Shown one piece after another: positions 8,515 through 17,926 of a DNA stretch of 64,000 nucleotides. Both the position numbers and the translations under genes were made by a program. Under the pieces are notes generated by a model. It saw nothing but the letters and a program-made list of their open reading frames with translations. It was not told the DNA's origin and searched no databases. Every line of letters begins with the position of its first letter. Positions within the stretch are counted from its first letter, which is position 1. Where the stretch lies: NCBI GenBank assembly GCA_051251725.1, contig JBPOFN010000020.1, positions 1 through 64,000 of the forward strand. The letters run 5' to 3'. The DNA is from JALZUE01 sp051251725 (GTDB lineage: Bacteria; Pseudomonadota; Gammaproteobacteria; Enterobacterales; Alteromonadaceae).

Positions 8515-10059
8515 CTATTTCGAGAGAAAGGTTTTATAAGCAGGGTTATCGGTTTCTTCTTGGTATTCATAACTTAGCGTTTCTAAGTGAGTAAAAAACT
8601 CAGCTTCATCTGCTTTTTCCACATCAAAGCCAGCTAACACTCGGCCGTATGCTGCGCCATGGTTACGATAATGGAATAAGGTAATATTCCATAACTCACC
8701 TAAAGTATTTAAGAAGTTATCAAGTGCACCTGGGTATTCAGGAAATTCAAAGCGAAATAAACGCTCATTAGCAATTTTATTTGGGCCACCAACCATGTAG
8801 CGAATATGTAGCTTTGCTAATTCGTTATCGGTTAAATCAGTAACGTTAAAATTGTTGCTGTTTAACTGGTTGATTAACAAATCTTTCGCGCTGCTATCAG
8901 CAATACGAACACCAACAAAAATATCGGCCTGTGCTTTACCAGCAAAGCGATAATTAAATTCGGTGATCACTCGTCCTTCTAATGAATGACAGAATTTTCT
9001 AAAACTGCCTTTCTCTTCCGGAATTGTAACTGCTAAGACCGCTTCTTTGTTTTCACCTAATTCACAGCGTTCAGAGACATAACGTAAACTATGAAAGTTC
9101 ATGTTTGCACCTGATAAAATCGCCATTAGTGATTCGCTACCTGCACTGGTTTTACAATATTTTTTAATACCAGCAAGCGATGTTGCGCCGGCCGGTTCCG
9201 CGATCACGCGCGTTTCTTCAAAAATATCTTTAATTGCGGCGCAAATCTCATCAGTAGTGACAGTGATGACGTCGTCACAATAATCTTTGATCACATCAAA
9301 AGTGTGCTGGCCAATGCGTTTAACCGCAATACCATCAGCGAATAAGCCCACTTGCGCTAAATCAGTTGGTTCACCTTTAGCTAACGCGGCTTTTAAACAA
9401 GCAGAGTCTTCAGCTTCAACACCAATAATTTTAATGTCTGGGCGTAATTGCTTTAAATAAACCGCGATACCAGCAAGTAAACCGCCACCGCCAACAGGAA
9501 TGAAAACTACATTTAGGTGTGCTTGTTGCTGTAATATTTCTTTGGCAACAGTGCCTTGACCGGCGATCACATCGGGGTCGTCAAAAGGATGAATAATCGT
9601 TTTATTTTCATCGATTGAACATTGCACCGACGCAGCTTGCGCTTCGTTAAAGCTTTTGCCAAATAAACGCACTTCTGCGCCTAAACGTTTAACATTATCA
9701 ACTTTAATATCAGGAGTGGTCAGCGGCATAAAAATGGTCGCTTTAATGCCTAATTTACTTGCCGATAGTGCTAAGCCTTGTGCGTGATTACCGGCAGAAG
9801 CCGCAACCACACCATGGATACATTCGCTTTCAGTTAAATTAGCAAGCTTGTTGTAAGCGCCGCGTAATTTAAATGAGTGCACTGGCTGCTGATCTTCACG
9901 TTTTAAATAAATTTGATTATTTAAACGTGTCGATAATTTAGTGCAATGAGTAATGTCAGATTCGATAGCGACATCATAGACAGGCGCTAACAAAATTCTG
10001 CGAAGGTAATCTAAGCCAATTTCTTGTTTTGTTTTACCAGCGCCGGTCTGATTTGTCAT
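8515..10059 (-). CDS. ilvA: Threonine ammonia-lyase, biosynthetic
   Basis: Converts threonine to 2-oxobutanoate, the first committed step to isoleucine. The 514-residue protein has the PLP-dependent catalytic domain (about 1-330), with the Schiff-base lysine K64 in HSFKLRGAYNK, the glycine-rich phosphate loop PVGGGGLLAG and the SGANMNF segment. Two ACT-like regulatory domains (about 335-510) match the long, isoleucine-inhibited biosynthetic form rather than the short catabolic TdcB. The start codon overlaps the ilvD stop codon (TAATG), so translation is coupled. It is the last gene of the ilv operon. Confidence 0.96.
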   Translation of the reverse strand: MTNQTGAGKTKQEIGLDYLRRILLAPVYDVAIESDITHCTKLSTRLNNQIYLKREDQQPVHSFKLRGAYNKLANLTESECIHGVVAASAGNHAQGLALSASKLGIKATIFMPLTTPDIKVDNVKRLGAEVRLFGKSFNEAQAASVQCSIDENKTIIHPFDDPDVIAGQGTVAKEILQQQAHLNVVFIPVGGGGLLAGIAVYLKQLRPDIKIIGVEAEDSACLKAALAKGEPTDLAQVGLFADGIAVKRIGQHTFDVIKDYCDDVITVTTDEICAAIKDIFEETRVIAEPAGATSLAGIKKYCKTSAGSESLMAILSGANMNFHSLRYVSERCELGENKEAVLAVTIPEEKGSFRKFCHSLEGRVITEFNYRFAGKAQADIFVGVRIADSSAKDLLINQLNSNNFNVTDLTDNELAKLHIRYMVGGPNKIANERLFRFEFPEYPGALDNFLNTLGELWNITLFHYRNHGAAYGRVLAGFDVEKADEAEFFTHLETLSYEYQEETDNPAYKTFLSK

Positions 10060-11915
10060 TAGTCTTCACCATCCAATAATTTACGGTTACGTACCGCGCC
10101 TTTATCAGCACTAGTAGCTAACATGGCGTAGTTTTTAAGCGCGTAGCTGATTGGGCGTACACGATTAGCAGGTTTCCATGCATCTTTACCTTTGGCTTCC
10201 ATCGCTGCACGACGAGCTTCAAGCACTTCATCAGATACTTGCAAGGTAATTTCACGAGTAGGAATATCAATGTGGATGATATCGCCTTGCTCAACTAAAG
10301 CGATAGTACCGCCATCAGCAGCTTCAGGTGAAACGTGACCAATTGATAAACCAGAAGTACCACCAGAGAAACGACCGTCAGTTAATAAAGCACACGCTTT
10401 ACCTAAGCCCATAGATTTTAAGTAAGTGGTTGGGTACAACATTTCTTGCATACCCGGGCCACCTTTAGGGCCTTCGTAACGAATAACAACCACTTCGCCA
10501 GCCACTACTTTACCGTCTAAAACGCCAGCTACTGCTGCATCTTGGCTTTCGAAAATATGGGCCGGGCCAGTAAATACTAAGTTGTCGTCAGAAACACCCG
10601 CAGTTTTAACGACACATCCATCAACGGCAATATTGCCTGAAAGTACGGCTAAACCACCTTCTAACGAGAACGCATGGTCAATACTACGGATACAACCGTT
10701 TGCGCGGTCATCATCTAAGGTATCCCAACGACAATCTTGGCTGAATGCTTTGGTGGTACGAATACCAGCAGGGCCTGCACGGTAGAACTTTTTAACGTCT
10801 TCGTCATCTGTTACTTTAATATCGTATTTAGCAATAACATCAGCCAGCGTGGTACCGAAAATATTGGGTACGTCAGTATTTAATAAACCAGCACGAGATA
10901 ATTCACCTAAAATACCAATAACACCACCAGCGCGATGTACATCTTCCATATGGTATTCTGGTGTTGATGGCGCAACTTTACATAACTGTGGAACGATACG
11001 AGATAACTTATCCATATCTTCCATGGTGTAATCAATTTCAGCTTCTTGCGCGGTAGCAAGTAAATGTAAAATAGTATTAGTTGAACCACCCATGGCAATA
11101 TCTAAACACATGGCATTGTGTAAAGCTTCTTTACTAGCAATGTTACGTGGTAATGCAGACTCGTCGTTATCTTGATAATAACGTTTAGTTAGTTCTACAA
11201 TTTGTTTACCGGCTTTTAAGAATAATTGCTCACGGTCAGCATGTGTTGCCAACATTGAACCATTACCCGGTAAGGCTAAACCTAGTGCTTCAGCTAAACA
11301 GTTCATTGAGTTAGCGGTAAACATACCTGAACATGAACCACAAGTTGGACAGGCAGAACGTTCAACTTTATCAGAATCTTCATCAGATACTGTAGGATCA
11401 GCACCTTTGATCATCGCATCAACTAAATCTAATTTGATGATTTGGTCTGAAAGCTTAGTTTTACCCGCTTCCATTGGACCACCTGAAACAAAAATTACTG
11501 GAATGTTGATACGCATTGCTGCCATTAACATGCCTGGGGTAATTTTGTCACAGTTTGAAATACAGACCATAGCATCAGCACAATGGGCATTAACCATGTA
11601 TTCAACTGAATCAGCAATAAGATCACGTGATGGTAAGCTGTAAAGCATACCGCTGTGACCCATAGCAATACCGTCATCAACCGCGATAGTATTAAATTCT
11701 TTAGCGACGCCGCCAGCTTCTTCAATTGCGCCAGCAACTAATTGTCCCATGTCTTTTAAATGTACGTGACCTGGTACAAATTGGGTAAATGAGTTTACTA
11801 CGGCGATAATTGGCTTACCGAAATCACCGTCGGTCATTCCTGTTGCACGCCATAAAGCTCGTGCGCCTGCCATATTACGGCCTTGGGTTGAAGTTGCTGA
11901 TCTTAATTTAGGCAT
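10059..11915 (-). CDS. ilvD: Dihydroxy-acid dehydratase
   Basis: Dehydrates 2,3-dihydroxy-isovalerate and 2,3-dihydroxy-3-methylvalerate to the 2-oxo acids, the third common step of valine and isoleucine synthesis. The 618-residue length is that of the long bacterial form. Iron-sulfur cluster cysteines appear in CISNCDKITPGM and CPTCGSCSGMF. Other family motifs are GHVHLKDMG near the N terminus, DGRFSGGTSGLSIGHVSPEA and the RNRKLLDG C-terminal end. It is separated from ilvE by 225 bases, longer than other gaps in the operon, and overlaps ilvA by one base. Confidence 0.97.
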   Translation of the reverse strand: MPKLRSATSTQGRNMAGARALWRATGMTDGDFGKPIIAVVNSFTQFVPGHVHLKDMGQLVAGAIEEAGGVAKEFNTIAVDDGIAMGHSGMLYSLPSRDLIADSVEYMVNAHCADAMVCISNCDKITPGMLMAAMRINIPVIFVSGGPMEAGKTKLSDQIIKLDLVDAMIKGADPTVSDEDSDKVERSACPTCGSCSGMFTANSMNCLAEALGLALPGNGSMLATHADREQLFLKAGKQIVELTKRYYQDNDESALPRNIASKEALHNAMCLDIAMGGSTNTILHLLATAQEAEIDYTMEDMDKLSRIVPQLCKVAPSTPEYHMEDVHRAGGVIGILGELSRAGLLNTDVPNIFGTTLADVIAKYDIKVTDDEDVKKFYRAGPAGIRTTKAFSQDCRWDTLDDDRANGCIRSIDHAFSLEGGLAVLSGNIAVDGCVVKTAGVSDDNLVFTGPAHIFESQDAAVAGVLDGKVVAGEVVVIRYEGPKGGPGMQEMLYPTTYLKSMGLGKACALLTDGRFSGGTSGLSIGHVSPEAADGGTIALVEQGDIIHIDIPTREITLQVSDEVLEARRAAMEAKGKDAWKPANRVRPISYALKNYAMLATSADKGAVRNRKLLDGED

Positions 11916-12140
11916 CGTTTTATCCGTTTGTTTGTGTATTTCATTGAATGATAATTGCTGAGAATATCGCTAGCGCAATTATGAAAACTTTTACTTATCA
12001 AGTCTGCTGTTGGCATAACTTTTATCAGAAAAAGCATAATTTCAAAATAACAGCGGTAAGTACAAGTGGACTGATACAAAATTTATTGTTTATAGACTTT
12101 GCATCAATCTTTGAATCTACCGCTACTGCTACATCGAAAT

Positions 12141-13067
12141 TTAGGCGATTGGATCTAACCAGTTATATTTATCTTCTGTTTCACCAGTAAACAAGCCAAA
12201 GAAAGCTTCTTGTAGCTGTTTAGTGATAGGGCCACGATCGCCTGTGCCTACAGGTAAACCATCGACACTTTTAACCGGTACGATTTCAGTGGCTGTACCT
12301 GTCATAAAGAATTCATCGGCAATGTATAAAGACTCACGAGAAATTGCTTCTTCACGTACTTCATAACCTAAGTCTTTCGCTAAGGTCATTACCACATCGC
12401 GCGTTAAACCCGTTAGGATAGACGCTGTACTTGGCGGTGTTAATAACACACCATTACGTACTAAAAATAAGTTTTGACCTGCGCCTTCACTTACCATGTT
12501 ATTCACATCTAAAGCGATGCCTTCAGTATAACCGTGACGTGCTGCTTCTGTTGAGATCAGCTGAGATGATAAATAATTACCACCTGCTTTAGCTGCTGTC
12601 GGCATAGTATTTGGCGCTAAGCGATTCCAGCTTGAAACACCAACATCAACACCATGTTCAATAGCTTCAGCACCTAAATAAGCTTCCCAACTAAAGGCTG
12701 CGATCATGGCATCTGCAACAGCATCAATTGGTGGACGTAAACCCATACCTATATCGCCTAAAAAGAAAAGCGGGCGTAAATAAGCTGATTTTAAGTTGTT
12801 TTTAGATACTGCGTCTTTACACGCTTGCACCATTTCGTCATGCGTATAAGGGATATTCATGCGGTAAATTTTTGCAGAATTAAATAAACGCTCAATGTGT
12901 TCTTCTAAACGAAAAATACAAGTACCTTTATGTGTATCATAAGCACGAATACCTTCAAACACTGAAGAACCATAATGTAATGCGTGGCTCATTACATGAA
13001 CTGTCGCATTTTTCCAAGGCATGAGCTCGCCGTTGAACCAAATTAAATCTGCACCTACTTTAGCCAT
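12141..13067 (-). CDS. ilvE: Branched-chain amino acid aminotransferase
   Basis: Fold-type IV PLP transaminase that carries out the last step of valine, leucine and isoleucine synthesis. The 308-residue length, the HALHYGSSVFEGIRAY segment near the N terminus, the PLP lysine K160 in TMPTAAKAGGNYLSSQL, and the VSEGAGQNLFLVRNG and SILTGLTRDVV segments all match IlvE. It lies third in the ilvGMEDA order, 56 bases after ilvM. The downstream gap (11916-12140) contains an 8-bp inverted repeat (ATAATTGC / GCAATTAT) but no obvious terminator. Confidence 0.96.
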   Translation of the reverse strand: MAKVGADLIWFNGELMPWKNATVHVMSHALHYGSSVFEGIRAYDTHKGTCIFRLEEHIERLFNSAKIYRMNIPYTHDEMVQACKDAVSKNNLKSAYLRPLFFLGDIGMGLRPPIDAVADAMIAAFSWEAYLGAEAIEHGVDVGVSSWNRLAPNTMPTAAKAGGNYLSSQLISTEAARHGYTEGIALDVNNMVSEGAGQNLFLVRNGVLLTPPSTASILTGLTRDVVMTLAKDLGYEVREEAISRESLYIADEFFMTGTATEIVPVKSVDGLPVGTGDRGPITKQLQEAFFGLFTGETEDKYNWLDPIA

Positions 13068-13123
13068 AATATCTTCCTAAACTTTTCCTAAACTTTGTTT
13101 CTGTTGCATGCTTAACGTTTTAG

Positions 13124-13381
13124 TTAAGCATGGCATTGCAATTTTTCGGTAGAAGCTACCGTAACCGTGTTTACGTCGTACAATTTATTTAACTGTACAG
13201 TTAATTTTTCTATTGCTTTTGTCGAACTGACCGACAATTCAATATTAATCAGTGTATTTTCGACATTAGAAAGCATGGTCATACCTTGGACATTAAAGCC
13301 ACGGTAACGAGTAGCTTGTAATAACTTTTCCAACACTGTTGGTTCTTGTTGGGCGGTAATTTTCAAAGTATGTTGTTGCAT
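13124..13381 (-). CDS. ilvM: Acetolactate synthase II small (regulatory) subunit
   Basis: The 85-residue protein is a single ACT domain (LKITAQQEPTVLEKLLQATR, RGFNVQGMTM), which fits the short IlvM subunit rather than IlvN or IlvH (about 95 and 160 residues). It partners with IlvG, whose gene ends 21 bases upstream. IlvM-type subunits support activity of the large subunit. Confidence 0.92.
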   Translation of the reverse strand: MQQHTLKITAQQEPTVLEKLLQATRYRGFNVQGMTMLSNVENTLINIELSVSSTKAIEKLTVQLNKLYDVNTVTVASTEKLQCHA

Positions 13382-13402
13382 TTTACTCTCCTAATGTTTT
13401 CT

Positions 13403-15070
13403 TTATACACTTTCTTCAATCATTTTATGGTTTGCTGTGTTTGGCGGCACTAATGGCCAAACATTGTCTTGTGCATCTATTTTTACTTGTAATAAATACG
13501 GTCCATTGTGGTTAAGCATTTCCTCAACCGCAGCCGACACTTCAGCTTTTGTATTAATTTGTTTCGCTTTGATATCAAACGATTGAGCTAACATAATGAA
13601 ATCAGGGTTATCTGATAAATCTGTTTCACTTAAACGGCCATCAAAGAATAAATCTTGCCATTGGCGCACCATACCTAATTTACTGTTATCAATCAGCAAT
13701 ATTTTTACTGGTAACTGAAAGCGCTTGATGGTTGATAACTCTTGCACGTTCATCATAAATGAACCGTCGCCAGTTACCGCAATGACGGTGTCATTAGGGC
13801 GACTAATTTGTGCGCCAATTGCTGCTGGCAAACCAAAGCCCATGGTACCTAATGAGCCGCTTGATAAGAAATTTTCAGGTTGTGAAACATTCATATGCTG
13901 TGCCGCCCACATTTGATGTTGACCAACATCTGTTGTCACAATCGCGGTTTCTGGCATTTTTTCGCTAATTTCGTTCAAGACCGCCGGCGCATAAATACCT
14001 GTTCCTGGGTGGTTATAGTCCCAAGCACAGTCTGCTTTCATTTGTGCACATTCTTGTTGCCAATCAGCAATGTTAATGTCACAAGTTAGCGGTAATAAAT
14101 TGTCTTTTAAGTCACCAATAATGGCAATGTCTGCTACTCGGCGTTTACCAATTTCTGCGGCATCAATATCAAAATGAATAACTTTTGCATGCGGGGCAAA
14201 TTCATCTAATTTACCGGTAACACGGTCATCAAAACGCGCACCAACGGCAATTAATAAATCACTCTCTTGTACGGCAATATTTGATGCACGGGTACCATGC
14301 ATACCTAACATACCCATATACAGGGCATCGTTTTTATCGACAGCACCCAAACCTTTCAACGTTGCTACGCTTGGGATCTGCATTTTTTTCATAAATTCCC
14401 GTAATTCAGGCACTGCATTCGCCATACCAACACCACCACCAACATATAAAACTGGCTTTTTAGCTTGTTGAATTAAGCTGACGGCATCACTAACATCGGC
14501 AGCTACTTTTGCTTGCTCGTTAGAATGATCAGAGACTAAATCAATTTTTTTGGTAACCGCGGCAATTTGAATATCTTTAGGAATATCTACTAATACCGGC
14601 CCTTGACGACCTGATAAAGCAATTTCAAATGCTTGATGTAAAATTTTGCCGAGTTCGTTAACGTCGCGTACTTGGAAAGCATGTTTAGTACAGGCTAATG
14701 CCATACCGACAATATCAACTTCTTGGAAGGCGTCAGAACCCATCGCTGCCGTAGGAACTTGACCGGTAATCGCAATTACTGGAATCGAATCAGCCATCGC
14801 ATCAGCAAGGCCGGTTAATAGGTTGGTTGCACCTGGACCTGAAGTCGCCATGCAAACCCCAATTTTCCCTGAAGCGCGGGCATAACCCACGGCGGAAAAA
14901 GCAGCGCCTTGCTCGTGACGGCATAAAAAGTGATTTACATCACTGTCATACAAAGCATCGTAAATTGGCATAATAGCGCCACCCGGATAACCGAAGACAT
15001 GCTCAACACCGTGTTGTTGTAATACGGTGAATAATAATGATGCCCCTGTTTGCGTGCTTGTACTTGTCAT
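13403..15070 (-). CDS. ilvG: Acetolactate synthase II large (catalytic) subunit
   Basis: Thiamine-diphosphate enzyme making 2-acetolactate or 2-aceto-2-hydroxybutanoate from pyruvate. The 555-residue protein has the N-terminal TPP domain with the catalytic glutamate E53 (HEQGAAF), a central domain with the FAD-related segment MLGMHGTRASN, and the C-terminal TPP/Mg motif beginning GDGSFMMN. No frameshift is seen (E. coli K-12 ilvG is known to be frameshifted). It is the first structural gene after the ilvL leader and attenuator. Confidence 0.96.
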   Translation of the reverse strand: MTSTSTQTGASLLFTVLQQHGVEHVFGYPGGAIMPIYDALYDSDVNHFLCRHEQGAAFSAVGYARASGKIGVCMATSGPGATNLLTGLADAMADSIPVIAITGQVPTAAMGSDAFQEVDIVGMALACTKHAFQVRDVNELGKILHQAFEIALSGRQGPVLVDIPKDIQIAAVTKKIDLVSDHSNEQAKVAADVSDAVSLIQQAKKPVLYVGGGVGMANAVPELREFMKKMQIPSVATLKGLGAVDKNDALYMGMLGMHGTRASNIAVQESDLLIAVGARFDDRVTGKLDEFAPHAKVIHFDIDAAEIGKRRVADIAIIGDLKDNLLPLTCDINIADWQQECAQMKADCAWDYNHPGTGIYAPAVLNEISEKMPETAIVTTDVGQHQMWAAQHMNVSQPENFLSSGSLGTMGFGLPAAIGAQISRPNDTVIAVTGDGSFMMNVQELSTIKRFQLPVKILLIDNSKLGMVRQWQDLFFDGRLSETDLSDNPDFIMLAQSFDIKAKQINTKAEVSAAVEEMLNHNGPYLLQVKIDAQDNVWPLVPPNTANHKMIEESV

Positions 15071-15125
15071 GTCACTACTCTTCTTTTTTCTGAAAATTTA
15101 CTGTAAATTCGATTGTGCTAAAAGC

Positions 15126-15161
15126 AACGAACCCCCAGACCTTGCGGTGCGGGGGTTCGTT
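15126..15161 (-). terminator. ilv operon attenuator (intrinsic terminator)
   Basis: A perfect 11-bp stem (AACGAACCCCC / GGGGGTTCGTT) with a 14-base loop lies between the ilvL leader and ilvG on the transcribed strand. A short U-rich run (GCUUUUAG) follows. Position and strength match the attenuator of enterobacterial ilvGMEDA operons. Confidence 0.85.
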
Positions 15162-15179
15162 TAATTTATACCGTTAAAC

Positions 15180-15263
15180 TTAACGCAATAAACTGCCCCG
15201 CGGTGTCTTATCGACCACGACGACGAGAATAATGTTAATAATTGCTGCGTTAATTTTTTTCAT
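15180..15263 (-). CDS. ilvL: ilvGMEDA operon leader peptide
   Basis: A 27-codon frame begins ATG AAA AAA ATT and ends TAA just ahead of the attenuator. Residues 8-17 read I-I-N-I-I-L-V-V-V-V, giving five Ile, one Leu and four Val codons overall in the control region, exactly the amino acids made by the operon; two further Leu codons lie near the end. When charged tRNAs are scarce the ribosome stalls here and the downstream terminator is not formed. It is too short for routine gene calling but its content and place leave little doubt. Confidence 0.9.
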   Translation of the reverse strand: MKKINAAIINIILVVVVDKTPRGSLLR

Positions 15264-15474
15264 TTAATTCTTAATAAAATAAACTTTTGTGAAAACGGCG
15301 GTATTCTACCTGTATTTAATGATTAGTACCATAGCTCAAAGCGCATTCGCAAGCTTTTTTATTCGCCTTTTCGTACATTAATTAAACTTTCCCTTATCTA
15401 CCATGAAGAAAGCGAAAGGCAAAATTCGCAATGCTGCCTCGTTTAGCTATAGTTTTTAGATACTAAAGGAATGA
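15264..15474. promoter_or_regulatory. Divergent ilvL / comM promoter region
   Basis: This 211-base gap separates the leftward ilvL leader from the rightward comM. On the minus strand TTGCGA and TACTAA are 18 bases apart and could be the ilv promoter, but the match is modest. AAAGGA at 15465-15470 is the likely ribosome binding site region for comM. The same divergent arrangement (yifB facing ilvL) is found in E. coli. Confidence 0.4.
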
Positions 15475-15489
15475 ATGAAATGGAATTTT

Positions 15490-17016
15490 ATGTCATTAGC
15501 TTGTATTTATAGCCGCGCCTGTGTCGGTCTTGACGCACCCTTGGTCAGTGTGGAAGTGCATATTGGCAATGGCTTGCCAGCATTTACTATTGTTGGTTTA
15601 CCAGAAACTTCGGTAAGAGAAGCAAAAGATCGCGTTCGTAGCGCTATTATCAATTGCGGTTATGAATTTCCTGCTAAACGTATTACGGTTAATTTAGCCC
15701 CAGCCGATTTACCAAAAGAAGGCGGCCGCTTCGACCTCCCTATTGCTGTTGGCATTTTAGCCGCGTCAGATCAAATTCCAGTCGCGGCTTTACATCAATA
15801 TGAATTTGCCGGTGAGTTGTCGTTGTCTGGGAATATTCGTGATGTTATTGGCGAGATCCCAATGACCATCGCATGCACTAAAAGTAACCGACAGTTTTTT
15901 TTACCAAAAAAAAGTGCAGAAAAGGGCGCTTGGGTTGAGGGCGCTCAAATTATTGCGATTGAACATTTATCGCAACTTTATCCGCATTTGATCGGGCAAG
16001 AGCAATTACCGTTAAGTGAAATAAAAACGCCGCAGCCAGATAATAATTTGGCCAGTTATGGTGATATTGCTGATGTTGTTGGCCAGCCATTAGCTAAGCG
16101 GGCGTTAGAAATTGCCGCCGCGGGCAGCCATAATTTATTATTTATTGGCCCGCCAGGTACAGGTAAAACTATGTTAGCAAGTCGCTTGCCAGGGATTTTA
16201 CCGCAAATGACCGGCGCCGAAGCGCTTTCAGCTGCTGCGATACGCTCCATTAGCCAGCAATATTTTGACGAGCAAGCTTGGTTAATTCGTCCGTTTCGCT
16301 CGCCTCACCATACGGCTTCTTCTGCCGCGTTAATTGGCGGTGGCTCTCGGCCACAACCGGGTGAAGTTTCATTAGCGCATAATGGCGTACTATTTTTAGA
16401 CGAGTTGCCAGAATTTGAACGTAAGGTGCTTGATGTGATGCGTGAGCCAATGGAGTCAGGTGAAGTGACTATTTCACGCGCAGCCAGCAAGCAAACTTTT
16501 CCGGCTAAGTTTCAATTAGTCGCGGCGATGAATCCTAGCCCGACGGGTTTTTATAACGATAATCGCAGTACACCGGAGCAAGTATTACGTTATTTAAGTC
16601 GCTTATCAGGGCCTTTTTTAGACCGCATTGATATTCAAATAGAAGTGACACGTTTACCTAGAGGCATGTGGGCCGATGATCAAACACAAAATGAAACCAG
16701 CGAACAAGTTAGGCTTCGAGTAGAAGCTTGTCGAACGCTACAATTGCAACGTCAGCACGTGGCGAATGCTCACCTGACAAGTAATCAGCTAAAAGAGTTT
16801 TGTCAGTTAAATGCTAACGATAATGAATTTTTAGAATTGGCGGTAGAAAAACTAGGTTTGTCGACTCGTGCTCATCATAAAATATTAAAAATTGCGCGCA
16901 CCATTGCGGATTTAGTAGGCGCCGAGCAAGTTCAACATGAACATATAATTGAAGCCTTGTCGTATCGCGCCATGGATAGAATTTTACGGCATTTAACAGA
17001 AGCGATAGCTTGTTAA
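15490..17016 (+). CDS. comM: YifB/ComM family Mg-chelatase-like AAA+ ATPase
   Basis: ComM is a hexameric DNA helicase that promotes branch migration during natural transformation; YifB is the E. coli name. The product has an N-terminal S5/Lon-like domain (VEVHIGNGLPAFTIVGLPE, RITVNLAPADLPKEGGRFDLPIA) and an AAA+ domain with Walker A GPPGTGKT (about residues 220-227) and Walker B LFLDELPEF. A C-terminal lid follows (STRAHHKILKIARTIADL). The start given is the ATG of MSLACIYSRACVG, which aligns with family N termini; an in-frame ATG 15 bases upstream is nearer the AAAGGA site and cannot be excluded. Confidence 0.93.
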   Translation: MSLACIYSRACVGLDAPLVSVEVHIGNGLPAFTIVGLPETSVREAKDRVRSAIINCGYEFPAKRITVNLAPADLPKEGGRFDLPIAVGILAASDQIPVAALHQYEFAGELSLSGNIRDVIGEIPMTIACTKSNRQFFLPKKSAEKGAWVEGAQIIAIEHLSQLYPHLIGQEQLPLSEIKTPQPDNNLASYGDIADVVGQPLAKRALEIAAAGSHNLLFIGPPGTGKTMLASRLPGILPQMTGAEALSAAAIRSISQQYFDEQAWLIRPFRSPHHTASSAALIGGGSRPQPGEVSLAHNGVLFLDELPEFERKVLDVMREPMESGEVTISRAASKQTFPAKFQLVAAMNPSPTGFYNDNRSTPEQVLRYLSRLSGPFLDRIDIQIEVTRLPRGMWADDQTQNETSEQVRLRVEACRTLQLQRQHVANAHLTSNQLKEFCQLNANDNEFLELAVEKLGLSTRAHHKILKIARTIADLVGAEQVQHEHIIEALSYRAMDRILRHLTEAIAC

Positions 17017-17057
17017 ACTAGCGCCGCTGTTAATGGTGTTTAGTATTGATTTAGTGG

Positions 17058-17678
17058 TTAATAAGCATTATCGGGAATTTTATATTCACAGCCTTCAGCG
17101 GCAAAAGCTTTGGTAAATTCCGGTAATTCTTTGATTTCGTTTACCAGTCGTAAAACATTTTTGCCGACCGGTATCGATAAGCTTGGAAAAACATTACCCC
17201 AACGCACATAAACCGCTAATAGATAATCAATAATACTGGCTTCATCACCTACCATATAAGTTTGTTTGGCCAATCGGTCATCAATAATCTTCCATGTGCC
17301 AGCTAACTTTTCGGCAAAAATTTTCATTAGATTTTCTATCACACGGGCGTCCTCTGTGACATGCAATAATGAAAACAGTTTTGAATAGGCTGGATGTAAG
17401 GTTGCGTAATTGAACATTAACCATTGGTTAAATTCATCTTCTTGCCAAGTGTTTTTATGTGGCAGCGGATGTTTTGCTAATAAATGCAGAACAATCGCTG
17501 CGCCCTCGGTGATCAATCTGTCTTGATCTTGAAGTGCTGGTACTTGGTTAGTTGGCACAATACTTTGATAATTAGGCACATCATCGCGTTTTATTACTTC
17601 AAACGGGATCTCAAGCTTATTTAATAAAACATGAATGCCAGTCGAACAGGTGCCTGGGATGGTATAAAGTTGGTACAT
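17058..17678 (-). CDS. Glutathione S-transferase family protein
   Basis: The 206-residue protein has an N-terminal thioredoxin-like domain (about 1-78) starting MYQLYTIPGTCSTGIHVLL, with the cis-proline segment NQVPAL and the glutathione-binding ITEGAAIVLHLL. An all-helical C-terminal domain follows (about 88-200). Layout and length are those of bacterial GSTs. It is the last gene of a three-gene leftward operon after a tautomerase and an NTF2-like protein, facing a LysR regulator, which suggests handling of a reactive small molecule. The substrate is unknown. Confidence 0.82.
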   Translation of the reverse strand: MYQLYTIPGTCSTGIHVLLNKLEIPFEVIKRDDVPNYQSIVPTNQVPALQDQDRLITEGAAIVLHLLAKHPLPHKNTWQEDEFNQWLMFNYATLHPAYSKLFSLLHVTEDARVIENLMKIFAEKLAGTWKIIDDRLAKQTYMVGDEASIIDYLLAVYVRWGNVFPSLSIPVGKNVLRLVNEIKELPEFTKAFAAEGCEYKIPDNAY

Positions 17679-17722
17679 AGTTGTTTCCTTAGTCGGTAAG
17701 TTAATTCGGTTAATTAAAATAA

Positions 17723-17923
17723 TTATTTACGTTTTCTAATTTCGGCGACGCTAACCCCGCCAAAGCCCCAGTTTTCTAATGGCACTTCTTCAATTACCAC
17801 AAAAGTGCTTGCTGGTGGTTTAGCTAAAATATCTTCAAGCATTTTTGTTGTTGCTTGGATCAATTGCGCTTTTTGCTCGGTGGTGACATTTTCGTCGGTA
17901 ATTTTAATATTGACGTAGGGCAT
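17723..17923 (-). CDS. 4-oxalocrotonate tautomerase family protein
   Basis: The 66-residue protein starts Met-Pro; removal of Met exposes Pro-1, the catalytic base of the tautomerase superfamily. The beta-alpha-beta pattern (PYVNIKITDE, TEQKAQLIQATTKML, STFVVIEEV) and the length are typical of small 4-OT subunits, which assemble as multimers. The Asn-Trp-Gly-Phe-Gly-Gly segment near the C terminus is common in this family. It sits three bases after the NTF2-like gene and upstream of the GST gene. The natural substrate cannot be told from sequence. Confidence 0.85.
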   Translation of the reverse strand: MPYVNIKITDENVTTEQKAQLIQATTKMLEDILAKPPASTFVVIEEVPLENWGFGGVSVAEIRKRK

Positions 17924-17926
17924 GGC

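Noticed and set aside
11948..12190. 80-codon plus-strand frame in the ilvE-ilvD gap
   Set aside because: It runs into the ilvE 3' end on the opposite strand, has no ribosome binding site and no family resemblance.
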